DNA from: UMGS1251 sp036666555
Lineage (GTDB): Bacteria; Bacillota; Clostridia; Lachnospirales; Lachnospiraceae
Direction: 5' to 3'
Assembly: GCA_036666555.1 (NCBI GenBank)
Contig: JAVWVS010000035.1
Location: 1-18,646 of the forward strand
DNA length: 18,646 bases
Position numbers and translations under genes: made by a program. Shown here in pieces: positions 8,714 to 17,064 of this stretch (the first letter of the stretch is position 1; each line of letters starts with the position of its first letter). The notes under the pieces are model-generated. The model was not told the origin of the DNA and did no database searches. It worked only from the letters and a program-made list of their open reading frames with translations.

Positions 8714-10064
8714 GAAAATAGCAGCCATGTTATTTGCAATAGCCATGGCGGGAGCCAGTGCCATAGGAGGATTGCAAGTACCGGGTACGCTATCCGTAAT
8801 GGCAAGTGAAACAGAAGAGGCAGCAGAGGTAATATCCGAAGCAGAAGATGAACCACAGGTTGCTATTACAATCCATGCACCAAAGGGGTGGCAAAAAGAC
8901 AAGGCAGAGGTACAGATACAAGCAGAGGATACAAAGAATACGGGAAACTTTTCTATTGTAAAGATGGAAGCCAAAATATCCGAGGATGGAAGTTGGACGG
9001 ATGTTACAGAAAGTAACCAGATCACGGTAACAAAAAACAGTAGTGTGTATGCAAAAGTCACCGATCAAAACGGAAAGGTGTATACAGAAAACCGTTACAT
9101 AGAGAGCATAGACCATACAAAGCCTACTCTAAGTGCAGCAGCAAAGGATGGTGTACTGGTGATTCGAGGGGAGGATGCAGATTCAGGAGTTGCAGCTATC
9201 TATGTGAATGGGAATGAGTTTACCGAATTGACGGAAAATATTCTGAGTGTTCAGATACAAAAAGCGGATACTGCCTATACACACTTCACGTTGCAGGTAC
9301 GGGATAATGCTGGGAATATGTCCGAGAATTACAAGGTGGCTAACCCTTATTATGAGAACCCCAAAACGACAACTCCCTCTGACAAAAGCCCAGGCACAAG
9401 TGCCAATACTGATGGCACAGAAAGTGACACAAATGAACTGCCTGCAGACGCAACGCCAAGTAAACCAACAAGTGCTACGGGCACAGTGACGGAACATACA
9501 ACCAGTGGGACAGCCAGTGATACGGTCGGGGCACCAGAGACAGTACAGACAGATAAAACGGCTTCGGTGACAACGAAGGAAGGAGGGAAGGAATTTTATA
9601 CGATTACAACCAAAGGGAAAAAAGTGTTTTACTTGATTGTAGATAAAGATAAGGCTTCTGATAACGTCTATTTTCTGACAGAGGTTGCGGAAAATGATTT
9701 GCTGAATTTTACAGACAGTAATACAGTGACATTGCCACAAAATTCTGCGGTTACTGAGTCAGCACTGCCTGATATTTCTGAATCTGAAACAGACAAAGAA
9801 GAAGTGAAAAAGGAACCTGTCAGCGATAAAGACGCAAAGAAAGAAGATAGCACTGCAGGAACCTATGTATTAATGGCACTTGTATTGGCGGGGGTAGGAG
9901 GTGCGTATTATTATCTCAAAGTAAGAAAGAAAAAAGCCTCCTTTGAAGCCGGATATGATGAGGACGATGAAGATGAGGATGAAGAACCAGAATATGAATC
10001 TGAGGAGGAAGAGGAAGATACCGAGGACGAGAAACCAGATTCTGACGAGGAAGAATATTTGTAG
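8697..10064 (+). CDS. CD1107 / DUF4366 family surface-exposed mobile element protein
   Basis: This 455-residue single-pass membrane protein has a signal peptide at residues 1 to about 36 (MKNRHKK, then a hydrophobic stretch, likely cut near VMA-SE). An Ig-like, beta-rich ectodomain of about residues 55-225 contains DHTKPTLSAAAKDG and LQVRDNAGNMSENY. A Thr/Ser/Pro-rich linker spans about 225-285. The DUF4366-type block KEFYTITTKGKKVFYLIVDK with NVYFLTEVAENDLL spans about 297-340. A membrane segment lies at about 389-408, followed by RKKK. The last 40 residues are cytosolic and mostly Asp/Glu. It belongs to the ICE cluster next to the hydrolase gene, and the family role is unknown; a part in the envelope-spanning complex is likely. 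The start has a purine-rich AAGGAGAAGGAAG site upstream. Confidence 0.9.
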   Translation: MKNRHKKIAAMLFAIAMAGASAIGGLQVPGTLSVMASETEEAAEVISEAEDEPQVAITIHAPKGWQKDKAEVQIQAEDTKNTGNFSIVKMEAKISEDGSWTDVTESNQITVTKNSSVYAKVTDQNGKVYTENRYIESIDHTKPTLSAAAKDGVLVIRGEDADSGVAAIYVNGNEFTELTENILSVQIQKADTAYTHFTLQVRDNAGNMSENYKVANPYYENPKTTTPSDKSPGTSANTDGTESDTNELPADATPSKPTSATGTVTEHTTSGTASDTVGAPETVQTDKTASVTTKEGGKEFYTITTKGKKVFYLIVDKDKASDNVYFLTEVAENDLLNFTDSNTVTLPQNSAVTESALPDISESETDKEEVKKEPVSDKDAKKEDSTAGTYVLMALVLAGVGGAYYYLKVRKKKASFEAGYDEDDEDEDEEPEYESEEEEEDTEDEKPDSDEEEYL

Positions 10065-10070
10065 ATTTAC

Positions 10071-10103
10071 AAGGAGGAGATGCCAAGGCACTCCTCTTTC
10101 TAA
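10071..10103 (+). terminator. Terminator- or attenuator-like hairpin with an embedded seven-codon ORF
   Basis: AAGGAGGAG (10071-10079) pairs with CTCCTCTTT (10091-10099), giving a 9-bp stem with one G-U pair that can extend through TGCC/GGCA inside. Only a short T-run (TTTC) follows, so termination would be partial. The left arm is also a perfect Shine-Dalgarno sequence, and ATG 10080 opens MPRHSSF ending at TAA 10101-10103, which covers the whole right arm. A ribosome on this mini-ORF would melt the stem. This could tune read-through into the downstream genes; the idea is untested. Confidence 0.45.
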
Positions 10104-10134
10104 CAATAAAAAAGAAAGAAAAGAGGAAACCATC

Positions 10135-10428
10135 ATGGAAGAAAATAGAACAGAGTTACAAGAGCAGGTGGTAGAAACAAAAGAGGAACAGGATACAGCT
10201 ATAGAAAATGAGAGCAAAAGTGAGAAGTTTATTCGTCTAGCGCAGGGACGGGTTACAAAAGCGAGAGATGCAGTCTCAAGAATTTCCCACCTTGCAAATA
10301 CAAGTGCCTATGAGTATACCCCAGAGCAGGTAGAGCAGATGTTCTCCGTTTTGGAAGGAGAGATTGAACAAGTGAAAGCACAGTTTGAGAAGCCAGTAAA
10401 AGACAAAAAAGCATTTTCATTTCAGTAG
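10135..10428 (+). CDS. Small helical ICE protein of unknown function
   Basis: The product has 97 residues. The N-terminal 30 are acidic and low in complexity (MEENRTELQEQVVETKEEQD). Residues 31-90 form a probable helical domain with KFIRLAQGRVTKARDAVSRISHLAN and YTPEQVEQMFSVLEGEIEQVKAQF. Similar short proteins just before topB are a recurring part of this kind of element, but I know no assigned function. The ATG at 10135 is preceded by AGAGGAA (10122-10128). The frame is open further upstream, but only through the end of the previous gene. The stop TAG (10426-10428) is part of the ribosome site of topB (TAGGAGGT), so the two genes are tightly linked. There is no membrane segment, so the protein is probably cytosolic. 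Confidence 0.8.
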   Translation: MEENRTELQEQVVETKEEQDTAIENESKSEKFIRLAQGRVTKARDAVSRISHLANTSAYEYTPEQVEQMFSVLEGEIEQVKAQFEKPVKDKKAFSFQ

Positions 10429-10438
10429 GAGGTAGCAG

Positions 10439-12523
10439 ATGAAGTTAGTGATAGCGGAAAAGCCTAGTGTGGCAAAAAGTATTGCAGAGGTACTTGGTGC
10501 TGCAGAAAAAAAGGACGGATACATAGAAGGGAGTGGATATCTGGTGTCGTGGTGTATTGGACATCTGATTGAGCTGGTCAGTGCAGATACCTACCGGGAG
10601 GAATGGAAAAAGTGGTCTTACGAAACGCTTCCGATCATCCCTTCCCCATGGCAGTACGGGGTAAAGACAGCAACAAGGAAACAGTATCAGGTGATAAAAA
10701 AGTTGCTGCAAAGCAATGATATATCCGAAGTCATATGTGCGACGGATGCGGGGCGAGAAGGGGAACTGATTTTCCGATTAGTATATGAACACGTAAAATG
10801 CCAAAAGCCTATAAAACGTCTGTGGATTTCTTCTATGGAAGAAAGTGCTATCCGGCTAGGGTTTCACGATTTAAAAGAAGGGAGAGAGTATGACCGCCTT
10901 TATCAGTCTGCTTTATGCAGAAGTCAAGCAGATTGGTTAGTAGGGATCAATGCCACCCGTCTATTTACCGTTTTGTATAACCACAAACTGACGGTAGGCA
11001 GAGTACAGACCCCTACGCTTGCTATGTTAGTAGACCGGGAACAAAGAATTGCAGATTTCAAAAAAGAACAGTATTTTCTTGCCCATGTTCTTTGTGATGG
11101 TATCGATGCGGTAACCGAAAGAATCAATGAAAAGAGAAGAGCGGAAGAGATTGCCGGAGCCTGCCAAAGTGGACAGGCTCTTGTGGTATCTGTAAATAAA
11201 GAAGAAAAGACGGTCAATCCGCCCAAGTTATTTGATTTGACTACCCTGCAAAGAGAAGCCAACCGTTACTTTGGTTTTACTGCACAGCAGACATTAGACT
11301 ATACCCAAAGCCTATATGAAAAAAAGTTAGTCACATATCCTAGAACTGACAGTCAATTCCTAACAGAAGACATGGGACAGACAGCCGCCAATATCATTGG
11401 TGCAGTGGTAAGTACACTCTCGGAATTTTCAGGTCTAACCTATGAACCTAATATTGGCAGGGTACTTAACAGTAAAAAGGTTTCCGACCATCATGCGATT
11501 CTGCCAACCATGGAGATTACAAAAACGGATTTAAGCAAGGTTCCAGGAGGAGAACGTCAGATTCTGTCCCTGATTGCCCAAAAGATGCTTTGTGCCACAG
11601 GAGAGAAACACCGCTTTGAAACGGTCAAGGTAGAACTTAATTGTGCGGGAGAACTATTCACAGCCACAGGTAAGACAATTGTTGAGAATGGATGGAAAGC
11701 CGTTAAGGAACAGTGGAAGGAGAGCTGCCGGGCACAGGAGAAGCAAAAGGAGAAAGAGGATGTGGCATTGCCGGAACTATCGGAAGGCATGAACATTTCC
11801 GTTACTGGAACAAAGGTGAGTGAACATTTCACCGCACCGCCGAAACACTACACAGAGGATACACTGCTATCTGCCATGGAGCATGCCGGAGCAGAGGATG
11901 TGAGTGAGGAAGTAGAGCGCAAAGGTTTGGGGACACCTGCTACCAGAGCAACCATTATAGAAAAATTGGTGGAGAAAGGATTTATCGAGCGAAAAGCCAA
12001 GCAGATACTACCCACGTTGAATGGGGTGAAGTTAATCGCCGTACTACCGGATATGGTCAAGTCTCCTAAGTTGACCGCAGAGTGGGAAAACGAGTTAACC
12101 AGAATCTCAAAAGGTGAACAGACTGCAGAGGTTTTTATGTCGGAGATTGAGCAGATGGTTACTCAGTTGGTAGAGACTTATCATGAAGTGGATGCGAGCA
12201 ATCAGGATATGTTTGAGAGTGACAGAGACGTCATTGGTAAGTGCCCAAAGTGTGGTAGTAATGTCTATGAAAGTAAAGTAAATTTTTACTGTGAAGAGAA
12301 AAACTGTGACTTTACTTTATTCAAGAATAACAAATACTTCCTGTCTATGCGTAAAGAGCCGACAAAACCGATTGTTAAGGCGTTGCTTAAGAATGGAAAG
12401 GCAAAGGTATCCGGGCTGTATTCACAGAAAAAGGACAGAACCTTTACCGCTACGATTTGCATGAATGCGACGGGCAAGTATCCACAATTCACCATGGAGT
12501 TTGAACCAAGGAAACAAAAATAA
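10439..12523 (+). CDS. topB: DNA topoisomerase III (type IA), ICE-encoded
   Basis: This 694-residue type IA topoisomerase cuts one DNA strand through a 5'-phosphotyrosine and relaxes or decatenates DNA. In ICEs it probably assists transfer or replication. The Toprim domain starts at residue 1 (MKLVIAEKPSVAKSIAEVLG, with E7) and includes D103-A-G-R-E-G-E109. The active-site tyrosine is Y300 in LVTYPRTDSQFL. Conserved VGRVQTPTLAMLVDRE (about 185-200) and KGLGTPATRATIIEKL (about 495-510) are present. The C-terminus has a four-cysteine zinc-ribbon-like element (C602, C605, C618, C623) and a final DUF3945-like or topo C-terminal region. The second acidic residue of the usual DxD metal motif is Gly (G105), which as I recall is common in this ICE subfamily. 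The ribosome site TAGGAGGT lies five bases before the ATG. Confidence 0.97.
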   Translation: MKLVIAEKPSVAKSIAEVLGAAEKKDGYIEGSGYLVSWCIGHLIELVSADTYREEWKKWSYETLPIIPSPWQYGVKTATRKQYQVIKKLLQSNDISEVICATDAGREGELIFRLVYEHVKCQKPIKRLWISSMEESAIRLGFHDLKEGREYDRLYQSALCRSQADWLVGINATRLFTVLYNHKLTVGRVQTPTLAMLVDREQRIADFKKEQYFLAHVLCDGIDAVTERINEKRRAEEIAGACQSGQALVVSVNKEEKTVNPPKLFDLTTLQREANRYFGFTAQQTLDYTQSLYEKKLVTYPRTDSQFLTEDMGQTAANIIGAVVSTLSEFSGLTYEPNIGRVLNSKKVSDHHAILPTMEITKTDLSKVPGGERQILSLIAQKMLCATGEKHRFETVKVELNCAGELFTATGKTIVENGWKAVKEQWKESCRAQEKQKEKEDVALPELSEGMNISVTGTKVSEHFTAPPKHYTEDTLLSAMEHAGAEDVSEEVERKGLGTPATRATIIEKLVEKGFIERKAKQILPTLNGVKLIAVLPDMVKSPKLTAEWENELTRISKGEQTAEVFMSEIEQMVTQLVETYHEVDASNQDMFESDRDVIGKCPKCGSNVYESKVNFYCEEKNCDFTLFKNNKYFLSMRKEPTKPIVKALLKNGKAKVSGLYSQKKDRTFTATICMNATGKYPQFTMEFEPRKQK

Positions 12524-12537
12524 GAGGAAATCTTATA

Positions 12538-15500
12538 ATGGATAGAAAGGAAAAGAATATGAAGAGAAGATTACGATTAAGGAGCATTCTTTCTTGTGTG
12601 CTTGCAGTTGTAACAGTATTGTCGGCAGCGATTGCCCCGACATCAGCCTATGCTACAGAACCAGGGAAGAAAGAAGTAGAATATCCTACTTATGATGCGG
12701 TAAAAGATTTATTAGAAGAAGATGAGGTTGTAACATTCGAGGATTATGAAATACAGAAGGGAACAGCCTTTGATGTGAAAAGTGACTTCACCGGAATTAA
12801 AATTATAGACGATAACAAGGTCAAGGTAACCTTTCATGAAGCAAAGAATGAAGCAGGAGAGGACTTCACGACGGCACATACTGATACTTACAAAGCGGTA
12901 TACTATGTAGAGCCTATCAGTGGAAATCCTTCATACCAGATTCAGCGAAACCTCATCATAAAAGAATCTGAACTAGACGAGCTAAAAAAAAATCAAGAAG
13001 AACCAAAAGATGGGGAAATAAAAGGAGTTATCGTTGATGGAGACGAAATAGATTTGACATCGGTAACATCAAGTGACTCAGGGGAAATGTTGGTGCTGTC
13101 TGCAGTGTCTGCACAATCATCCAGAAGTGGCAGCGTATATTTAGAGGTGGGTAAAACAGTACAGTATCCAAGCAATCTTGGTAATTATGTTACATCCTAT
13201 TTTTATGTGAATGGAAAACTGGGTTATTGCCTAGAATCAGCAAAACCAACACCAAGCGGAGGAGATTATATAGCAAATGTTATCAGCAATAATCAAAGTC
13301 TTCAAAAAGCATTGTACTACGGTTATGGGGGGGTGGGAGATGTAACCGATAGCTATATGCCATCTTTTGATGCCGATTTAAAGTATGTATTTACCCATAT
13401 TGCAGCGAGTTATTTTTATTGCGGGATGGATGGATTTGCCGGATGTACGATGGAAGACCTTGAGGCGTGTGGAGTTCTTGGATGGATTCACTATTTAGAA
13501 GCATTGTCAATGCCACCGGAACCGCAACTTCAATTTTCCTCCACCAATGAAAAAGCATATGCCAATGGGGATGAGCAAAGAACAAAGGCAATTCAGTTAA
13601 GGGGAGATTCCAGAAATCAAATCTCATTAAATATACCAGCCGATGTGACCTATCATAATGAGACATCAGGAGCCGTACAAACGGGTGGTAATGTTGTCAT
13701 AAAGGGAGGAGAAAGCTTTTATTTTACGGCACCCTATACCGTTACTGGAACATGGCAATCAGGGGAACTGACAGGCTCTATCAGAAAAGTATGGCAGGCT
13801 GTGGTACTTGGTACGGGGGATTACACACAAGACATTGGAAGTGGTTACTACAGTGAAGAGATTGCAAACCCCATTAGTTTTCAGATTAAGTGGTTGGATT
13901 ATGCAGAGGTTAAAGTAGTAAAAAAGGATGCAGATACGGGAAATGGACTTCAAGGTGCAGTGTTTGGCATTTATCGGGATGCAGATTGCAAGCAGTTGAT
14001 GGTTAAAATGCCAGCAACCAATTTTTCGGGAAGTGCAAGCGTGAAGATACCAAAGACACAAGAAACGGTGTACTTAAAAGAGATTACGGCTCCAACCGGA
14101 TATCAGATGAATGTGGAAAGTTTCAATGTAAAGCTGGAATTTGGTGGGACTCCAACAACAACAGTGCCGGACAAAAGGGTAATAGCTAACATTCAACTTA
14201 TCAAGCAGGATGCAGAGACAAAGGAACGTGTACCACAAGGGGATGCTTCCTTAGAAGGTGCGATTTATGGGCTGTATGCAAGAGAAACAATTACACATCC
14301 GGATGGTCATACCGGAACACTTTATCCGAAAGATACATTAGTCGGCACATTTAGTATAGATAAAAAGGGGACGGCTGCAATTAAAAATCTCTATCTTGGA
14401 AAATATTATGCAAAAGAAATATCAGCGCCAGAGGGGTATTTAAAGGACGAACAGGAACATGATATTAGTTGTGATTATGAAGGTGGAGAGACAGCTGTAG
14501 TGGAGAGAAATTGTATTGTGTTAGAAACGGTAAAGAAGCAAGCCTTTGAAATCATCAAAATAACGACGGATGGTTCCAGTACGGAAACCGGACTTGTAAA
14601 GGATGCAGAATTTACAGTAAAGTCGGAAAGCGATGTAAAAGCTAATGGGTGGAAAAAGGCAAAAGCCTATGATACGTTGGTTACAGACACAAAAGGGTAT
14701 GCAAAATCGAAGGAGTTGCCTTATGGAACCTATTACGTAAAGGAAACAAAAACACCACCGGATATGCATACAACCAAAGATTTCTATGTAACGGTGAGCG
14801 AAGATTCCCGCACTCCGCAGGTATGGAGGGTATTTAACGATGCTCCGTTTAAAGCTTATATTCGCTTGATAAAAAAAGATGCAGAAACAGGACAAATCGT
14901 ACAGCTTGGAGGAACTTCTTTTAAGATACGGGATGTAAAAACAGGAGAAGATGTGTCTATGAAAGTAGGAGGTGAATATATCTCAGTTTTTACAACGGAT
15001 GAGATGGGGATGGTCACGACACCACTTACCATGTTACCGGGAAAGTACGAAGTGTATGAAATTACGGCTCCAGTGGGCTACATCGTAAAAACGGAATCGG
15101 TACCATTTACCGTAACTTCTAAAGGCGAATACCATACCGATGAAGATGGAGATTTTGTTATAGATGTAGAAATTGAAAATACACAGCAATATGGGGATGT
15201 AAATCTTTACAAGCATGGAGAAACATTGGAAAAGGTAGGAAAAGAGGGTGATCTACTTAAAATGGTTAAGAACTTGATTACCGGACATACCGGAGATTTA
15301 GAATTTACATATAAAGACCAACCAATCGAAGGCAGCAAGTTTCATCTTGTGTGTGACGAGGACATCTATACTGCAGATCATCAAACGGATGAAGAGGGAA
15401 ATCGAATCCTTGCACAATATCAAGGAGTGGAATTGAAAAAAGGCGCAGTAGTAGCGATTCTTACAACTAATAAGGATGGGAAAGCAACAGCGGAAAGGCT

Positions 15501-16998
15501 TCCTCTTGGGAAATACCACATAGAAGAAACAGAGGCGAGCCATGGCTATGTGATAAATGAAACGCAGGATGCCTTTATCTTGGAGTATGCGGGACAGGAT
15601 ATAGAAGTTGTTTACTATGACAGTGATTTTGAAAATGAGAGACAAAAGACAGCACTATCACTAATCAAGTCATCTGCGAAAGAGGAGAAAGTAGTAGAGA
15701 AAGCCACATATGGTTTATATGCAAAAGAGAAGATTATATCTGCAGGAGGGAAAGTTCTTGTGGAAGAGAATGCTTTGATTGAAACACAGGTAACCGATGC
15801 AGAGGGAAAAATCATCTTTCAGGCAGATTTACCACTTGGACTTTATTATGTAAAAGAAATCAAAGCAGCACCGGGATACCTCTTGGATGAGGAAAGCTAT
15901 GATGTAGACTTTTCTTATCAAGGGCAAGATGTGAAGGTGATTACAAAGACACTGGAAGTAAAAGATGAACCTACGATTACGGAATTTAGTAAGACAGATA
16001 TTGCCACTGGTGAAGAAGTGGTTGGTGCGGAACTTTCCATCTTTAATAAAGCAGGGAAAGTAGTGGAATCATGGGTTTCTACAAAAGAAAAGCATATCGT
16101 ATATGGACTGCCAGCCGGAGAATACATTTTGCGGGAAATACTGGCTCCAACCGAGCAGGGGTATGTGAAGGCAGAGAATGTTTCTTTCACAATTGAAGAA
16201 AACGGAGAAATTCAAAAAGTGGGGATGAAGGACGATTATACCAAAGTCAATATCAGCAAAGTGGATATTACAGATGGCAGTACCGAGGTGGAAGGTACAA
16301 AGCTGTATATTCTGGACAAAAATAATAAGGTTATTGAGAGTTGGGTGTCTACAAAGGAGCCGCATCTCATAGAACGTCTTCCAGTGGGAACCTATACACT
16401 TTTGGAAGAATTTGCTCCAAAAGGTTATATCATTGCCAATAAAATTACTTTTGAAGTGGAAGAGACGGGAGACATTCAGCCTGTGGTTATGGAAGATGGT
16501 CATGTAATGGGGAAAATCATCTTAAATAAGATGGATAAAGAATCTGAAAAGGCAATGCAAGGTGTGGAGTTTACCATTTATGATGGCGCAGGTAAAGAAT
16601 TGGAGACACTGGTTACGGATCACGCTGGACATGCAGAGTCCAAACATTATCCGATAGCAACGTTTAAAGATGGTAAATATGAGCAACAACTAACCTACGT
16701 GGTAAAAGAAACAAAGACACTGGACGGATATAAATTGGATGAGGCAAAGCATGAGGTTAAATTCGAGTGTGTGGATGATAAAACTCCGATTATTGAATAT
16801 ACACTGGATGTAACGAATGAAAAGATTCCAGAAATACCAAAAACACCGGACACCACATCTACACCAAATAAAACCAATACCACCACCTCAGCTCCAAAGA
16901 CCGGAGATAAAACCAATATGGAATTTATGCTTCTGCTCATGGGAGTATCAGCGGGGAGTGCAATGTTATTCTATTGGATAAAGAAGAGAGAAAAATAG
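12538..16998 (+). CDS. Giant cell-wall-anchored adhesin: thioester-like head, nine CnaB/SpaA repeats, PKTGD sortase signal
   Basis: This 1486-residue surface protein has a signal peptide (basic MKRRLRLRS, then a hydrophobic core, likely cut after SAYA near residue 40). A thioester-domain-like head lies at about residues 200-345, with C231 in LGYCLES and FTHIAASYFY at 285-294. A beta-rich part follows to about 450. Nine CnaB/SpaA-type repeats begin near residues 457, 551, 668, 773, 886, 1038, 1146, 1236 and 1325. Each opens with a Lys strand (VKVVKKDA, IQLIKQDA) and ends with a Glu strand such as YLKEITAPTGY, the pattern that forms Lys-Asn/Asp isopeptide bonds. A Thr/Pro linker precedes APKTGD (1452-1457), a membrane segment and KKREK. 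It probably acts as an adhesin or mating-contact protein. No sortase gene is nearby. The start may be ATG 12559, which also has a ribosome site (AAAGGA). The gene follows topB by 14 bases, probably in the same operon. Confidence 0.93.
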   Translation: MDRKEKNMKRRLRLRSILSCVLAVVTVLSAAIAPTSAYATEPGKKEVEYPTYDAVKDLLEEDEVVTFEDYEIQKGTAFDVKSDFTGIKIIDDNKVKVTFHEAKNEAGEDFTTAHTDTYKAVYYVEPISGNPSYQIQRNLIIKESELDELKKNQEEPKDGEIKGVIVDGDEIDLTSVTSSDSGEMLVLSAVSAQSSRSGSVYLEVGKTVQYPSNLGNYVTSYFYVNGKLGYCLESAKPTPSGGDYIANVISNNQSLQKALYYGYGGVGDVTDSYMPSFDADLKYVFTHIAASYFYCGMDGFAGCTMEDLEACGVLGWIHYLEALSMPPEPQLQFSSTNEKAYANGDEQRTKAIQLRGDSRNQISLNIPADVTYHNETSGAVQTGGNVVIKGGESFYFTAPYTVTGTWQSGELTGSIRKVWQAVVLGTGDYTQDIGSGYYSEEIANPISFQIKWLDYAEVKVVKKDADTGNGLQGAVFGIYRDADCKQLMVKMPATNFSGSASVKIPKTQETVYLKEITAPTGYQMNVESFNVKLEFGGTPTTTVPDKRVIANIQLIKQDAETKERVPQGDASLEGAIYGLYARETITHPDGHTGTLYPKDTLVGTFSIDKKGTAAIKNLYLGKYYAKEISAPEGYLKDEQEHDISCDYEGGETAVVERNCIVLETVKKQAFEIIKITTDGSSTETGLVKDAEFTVKSESDVKANGWKKAKAYDTLVTDTKGYAKSKELPYGTYYVKETKTPPDMHTTKDFYVTVSEDSRTPQVWRVFNDAPFKAYIRLIKKDAETGQIVQLGGTSFKIRDVKTGEDVSMKVGGEYISVFTTDEMGMVTTPLTMLPGKYEVYEITAPVGYIVKTESVPFTVTSKGEYHTDEDGDFVIDVEIENTQQYGDVNLYKHGETLEKVGKEGDLLKMVKNLITGHTGDLEFTYKDQPIEGSKFHLVCDEDIYTADHQTDEEGNRILAQYQGVELKKGAVVAILTTNKDGKATAERLPLGKYHIEETEASHGYVINETQDAFILEYAGQDIEVVYYDSDFENERQKTALSLIKSSAKEEKVVEKATYGLYAKEKIISAGGKVLVEENALIETQVTDAEGKIIFQADLPLGLYYVKEIKAAPGYLLDEESYDVDFSYQGQDVKVITKTLEVKDEPTITEFSKTDIATGEEVVGAELSIFNKAGKVVESWVSTKEKHIVYGLPAGEYILREILAPTEQGYVKAENVSFTIEENGEIQKVGMKDDYTKVNISKVDITDGSTEVEGTKLYILDKNNKVIESWVSTKEPHLIERLPVGTYTLLEEFAPKGYIIANKITFEVEETGDIQPVVMEDGHVMGKIILNKMDKESEKAMQGVEFTIYDGAGKELETLVTDHAGHAESKHYPIATFKDGKYEQQLTYVVKETKTLDGYKLDEAKHEVKFECVDDKTPIIEYTLDVTNEKIPEIPKTPDTTSTPNKTNTTTSAPKTGDKTNMEFMLLLMGVSAGSAMLFYWIKKREK
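12984..12992 (+). repeat. A9 homopolymer in the adhesin gene
   Basis: Nine consecutive A bases encode part of LKKN near residue 150, before the thioester-like head. Runs of this length are prone to polymerase slippage. A shift here would truncate the adhesin. Confidence 0.9.
13327..13333 (+). repeat. G7 homopolymer followed by TGGG in the adhesin gene
   Basis: Seven consecutive G bases, then T and three more G, lie in the codons for YGGVGD within the thioester-like head. G runs this long stand out in such A+T-rich sequence and are a known substrate for phase variation in surface-protein genes of other bacteria. Whether this one varies is unknown. Confidence 0.85.
13906..16830 (+). repeat. 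Tandem array of nine diverged CnaB-type repeat domains (protein level)
   Basis: The stalk of the adhesin consists of nine domains of about 90 to 150 residues with recurring Lys-start and YxxKE(I/T)xAPxGY-like ends. Repeats 7 and 8 (near residues 1146 and 1236) are the closest pair and share ESWVSTKE, but they differ at many DNA positions, so the duplication is old. Repeat 5 is the longest and carries an insertion of about 50 residues (EKVGKEGDLLKMVKNLITGH region). Confidence 0.8.
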
Positions 16999-17013
16999 TC
17001 CGAAGATGTTAAG

Positions 17014-17038
17014 GGAAGTCACAAAGAGTGTGACTTCC
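17014..17038 (+). terminator. Perfect 10-bp hairpin after the adhesin gene
   Basis: GGAAGTCACA (17014-17023) and TGTGACTTCC (17029-17038) pair perfectly around a five-base AAGAG loop. It starts 15 bases after the adhesin stop. The next bases are TAATTG, with no T-run, so it may be a weak terminator, an mRNA-end stabiliser or a processing site rather than a full stop for transcription. Confidence 0.6.
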
Positions 17039-17064
17039 TAATTGAAAAGAAAGAAGGTAAAAGC

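Noticed and set aside
9183..9740. A 185-codon minus-strand frame opposite the DUF4366 gene
   Set aside because: It is composed of Cys/Ile/Phe-rich low-quality sequence that mirrors the Thr-rich linker on the coding strand. No homology pattern or ribosome site supports it.
10736..10759. Loss of the DxD metal motif in TopB (DAGREGE) as evidence of an inactive enzyme
   Set aside because: As I recall, Gly at this place is common in ICE-type topoisomerase III, and E7, D103, E107, E109 and Y300 are all present, so the enzyme is probably active.
12501..12539. TATAAT (12534-12539) as a promoter for the adhesin
   Set aside because: It overlaps the ATG at 12538, and no -35 box lies at 16-18 bases; TTGAAC at 12501 is 27 bases away. 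Transcription from topB is more likely, though a start serving ATG 12559 cannot be excluded.
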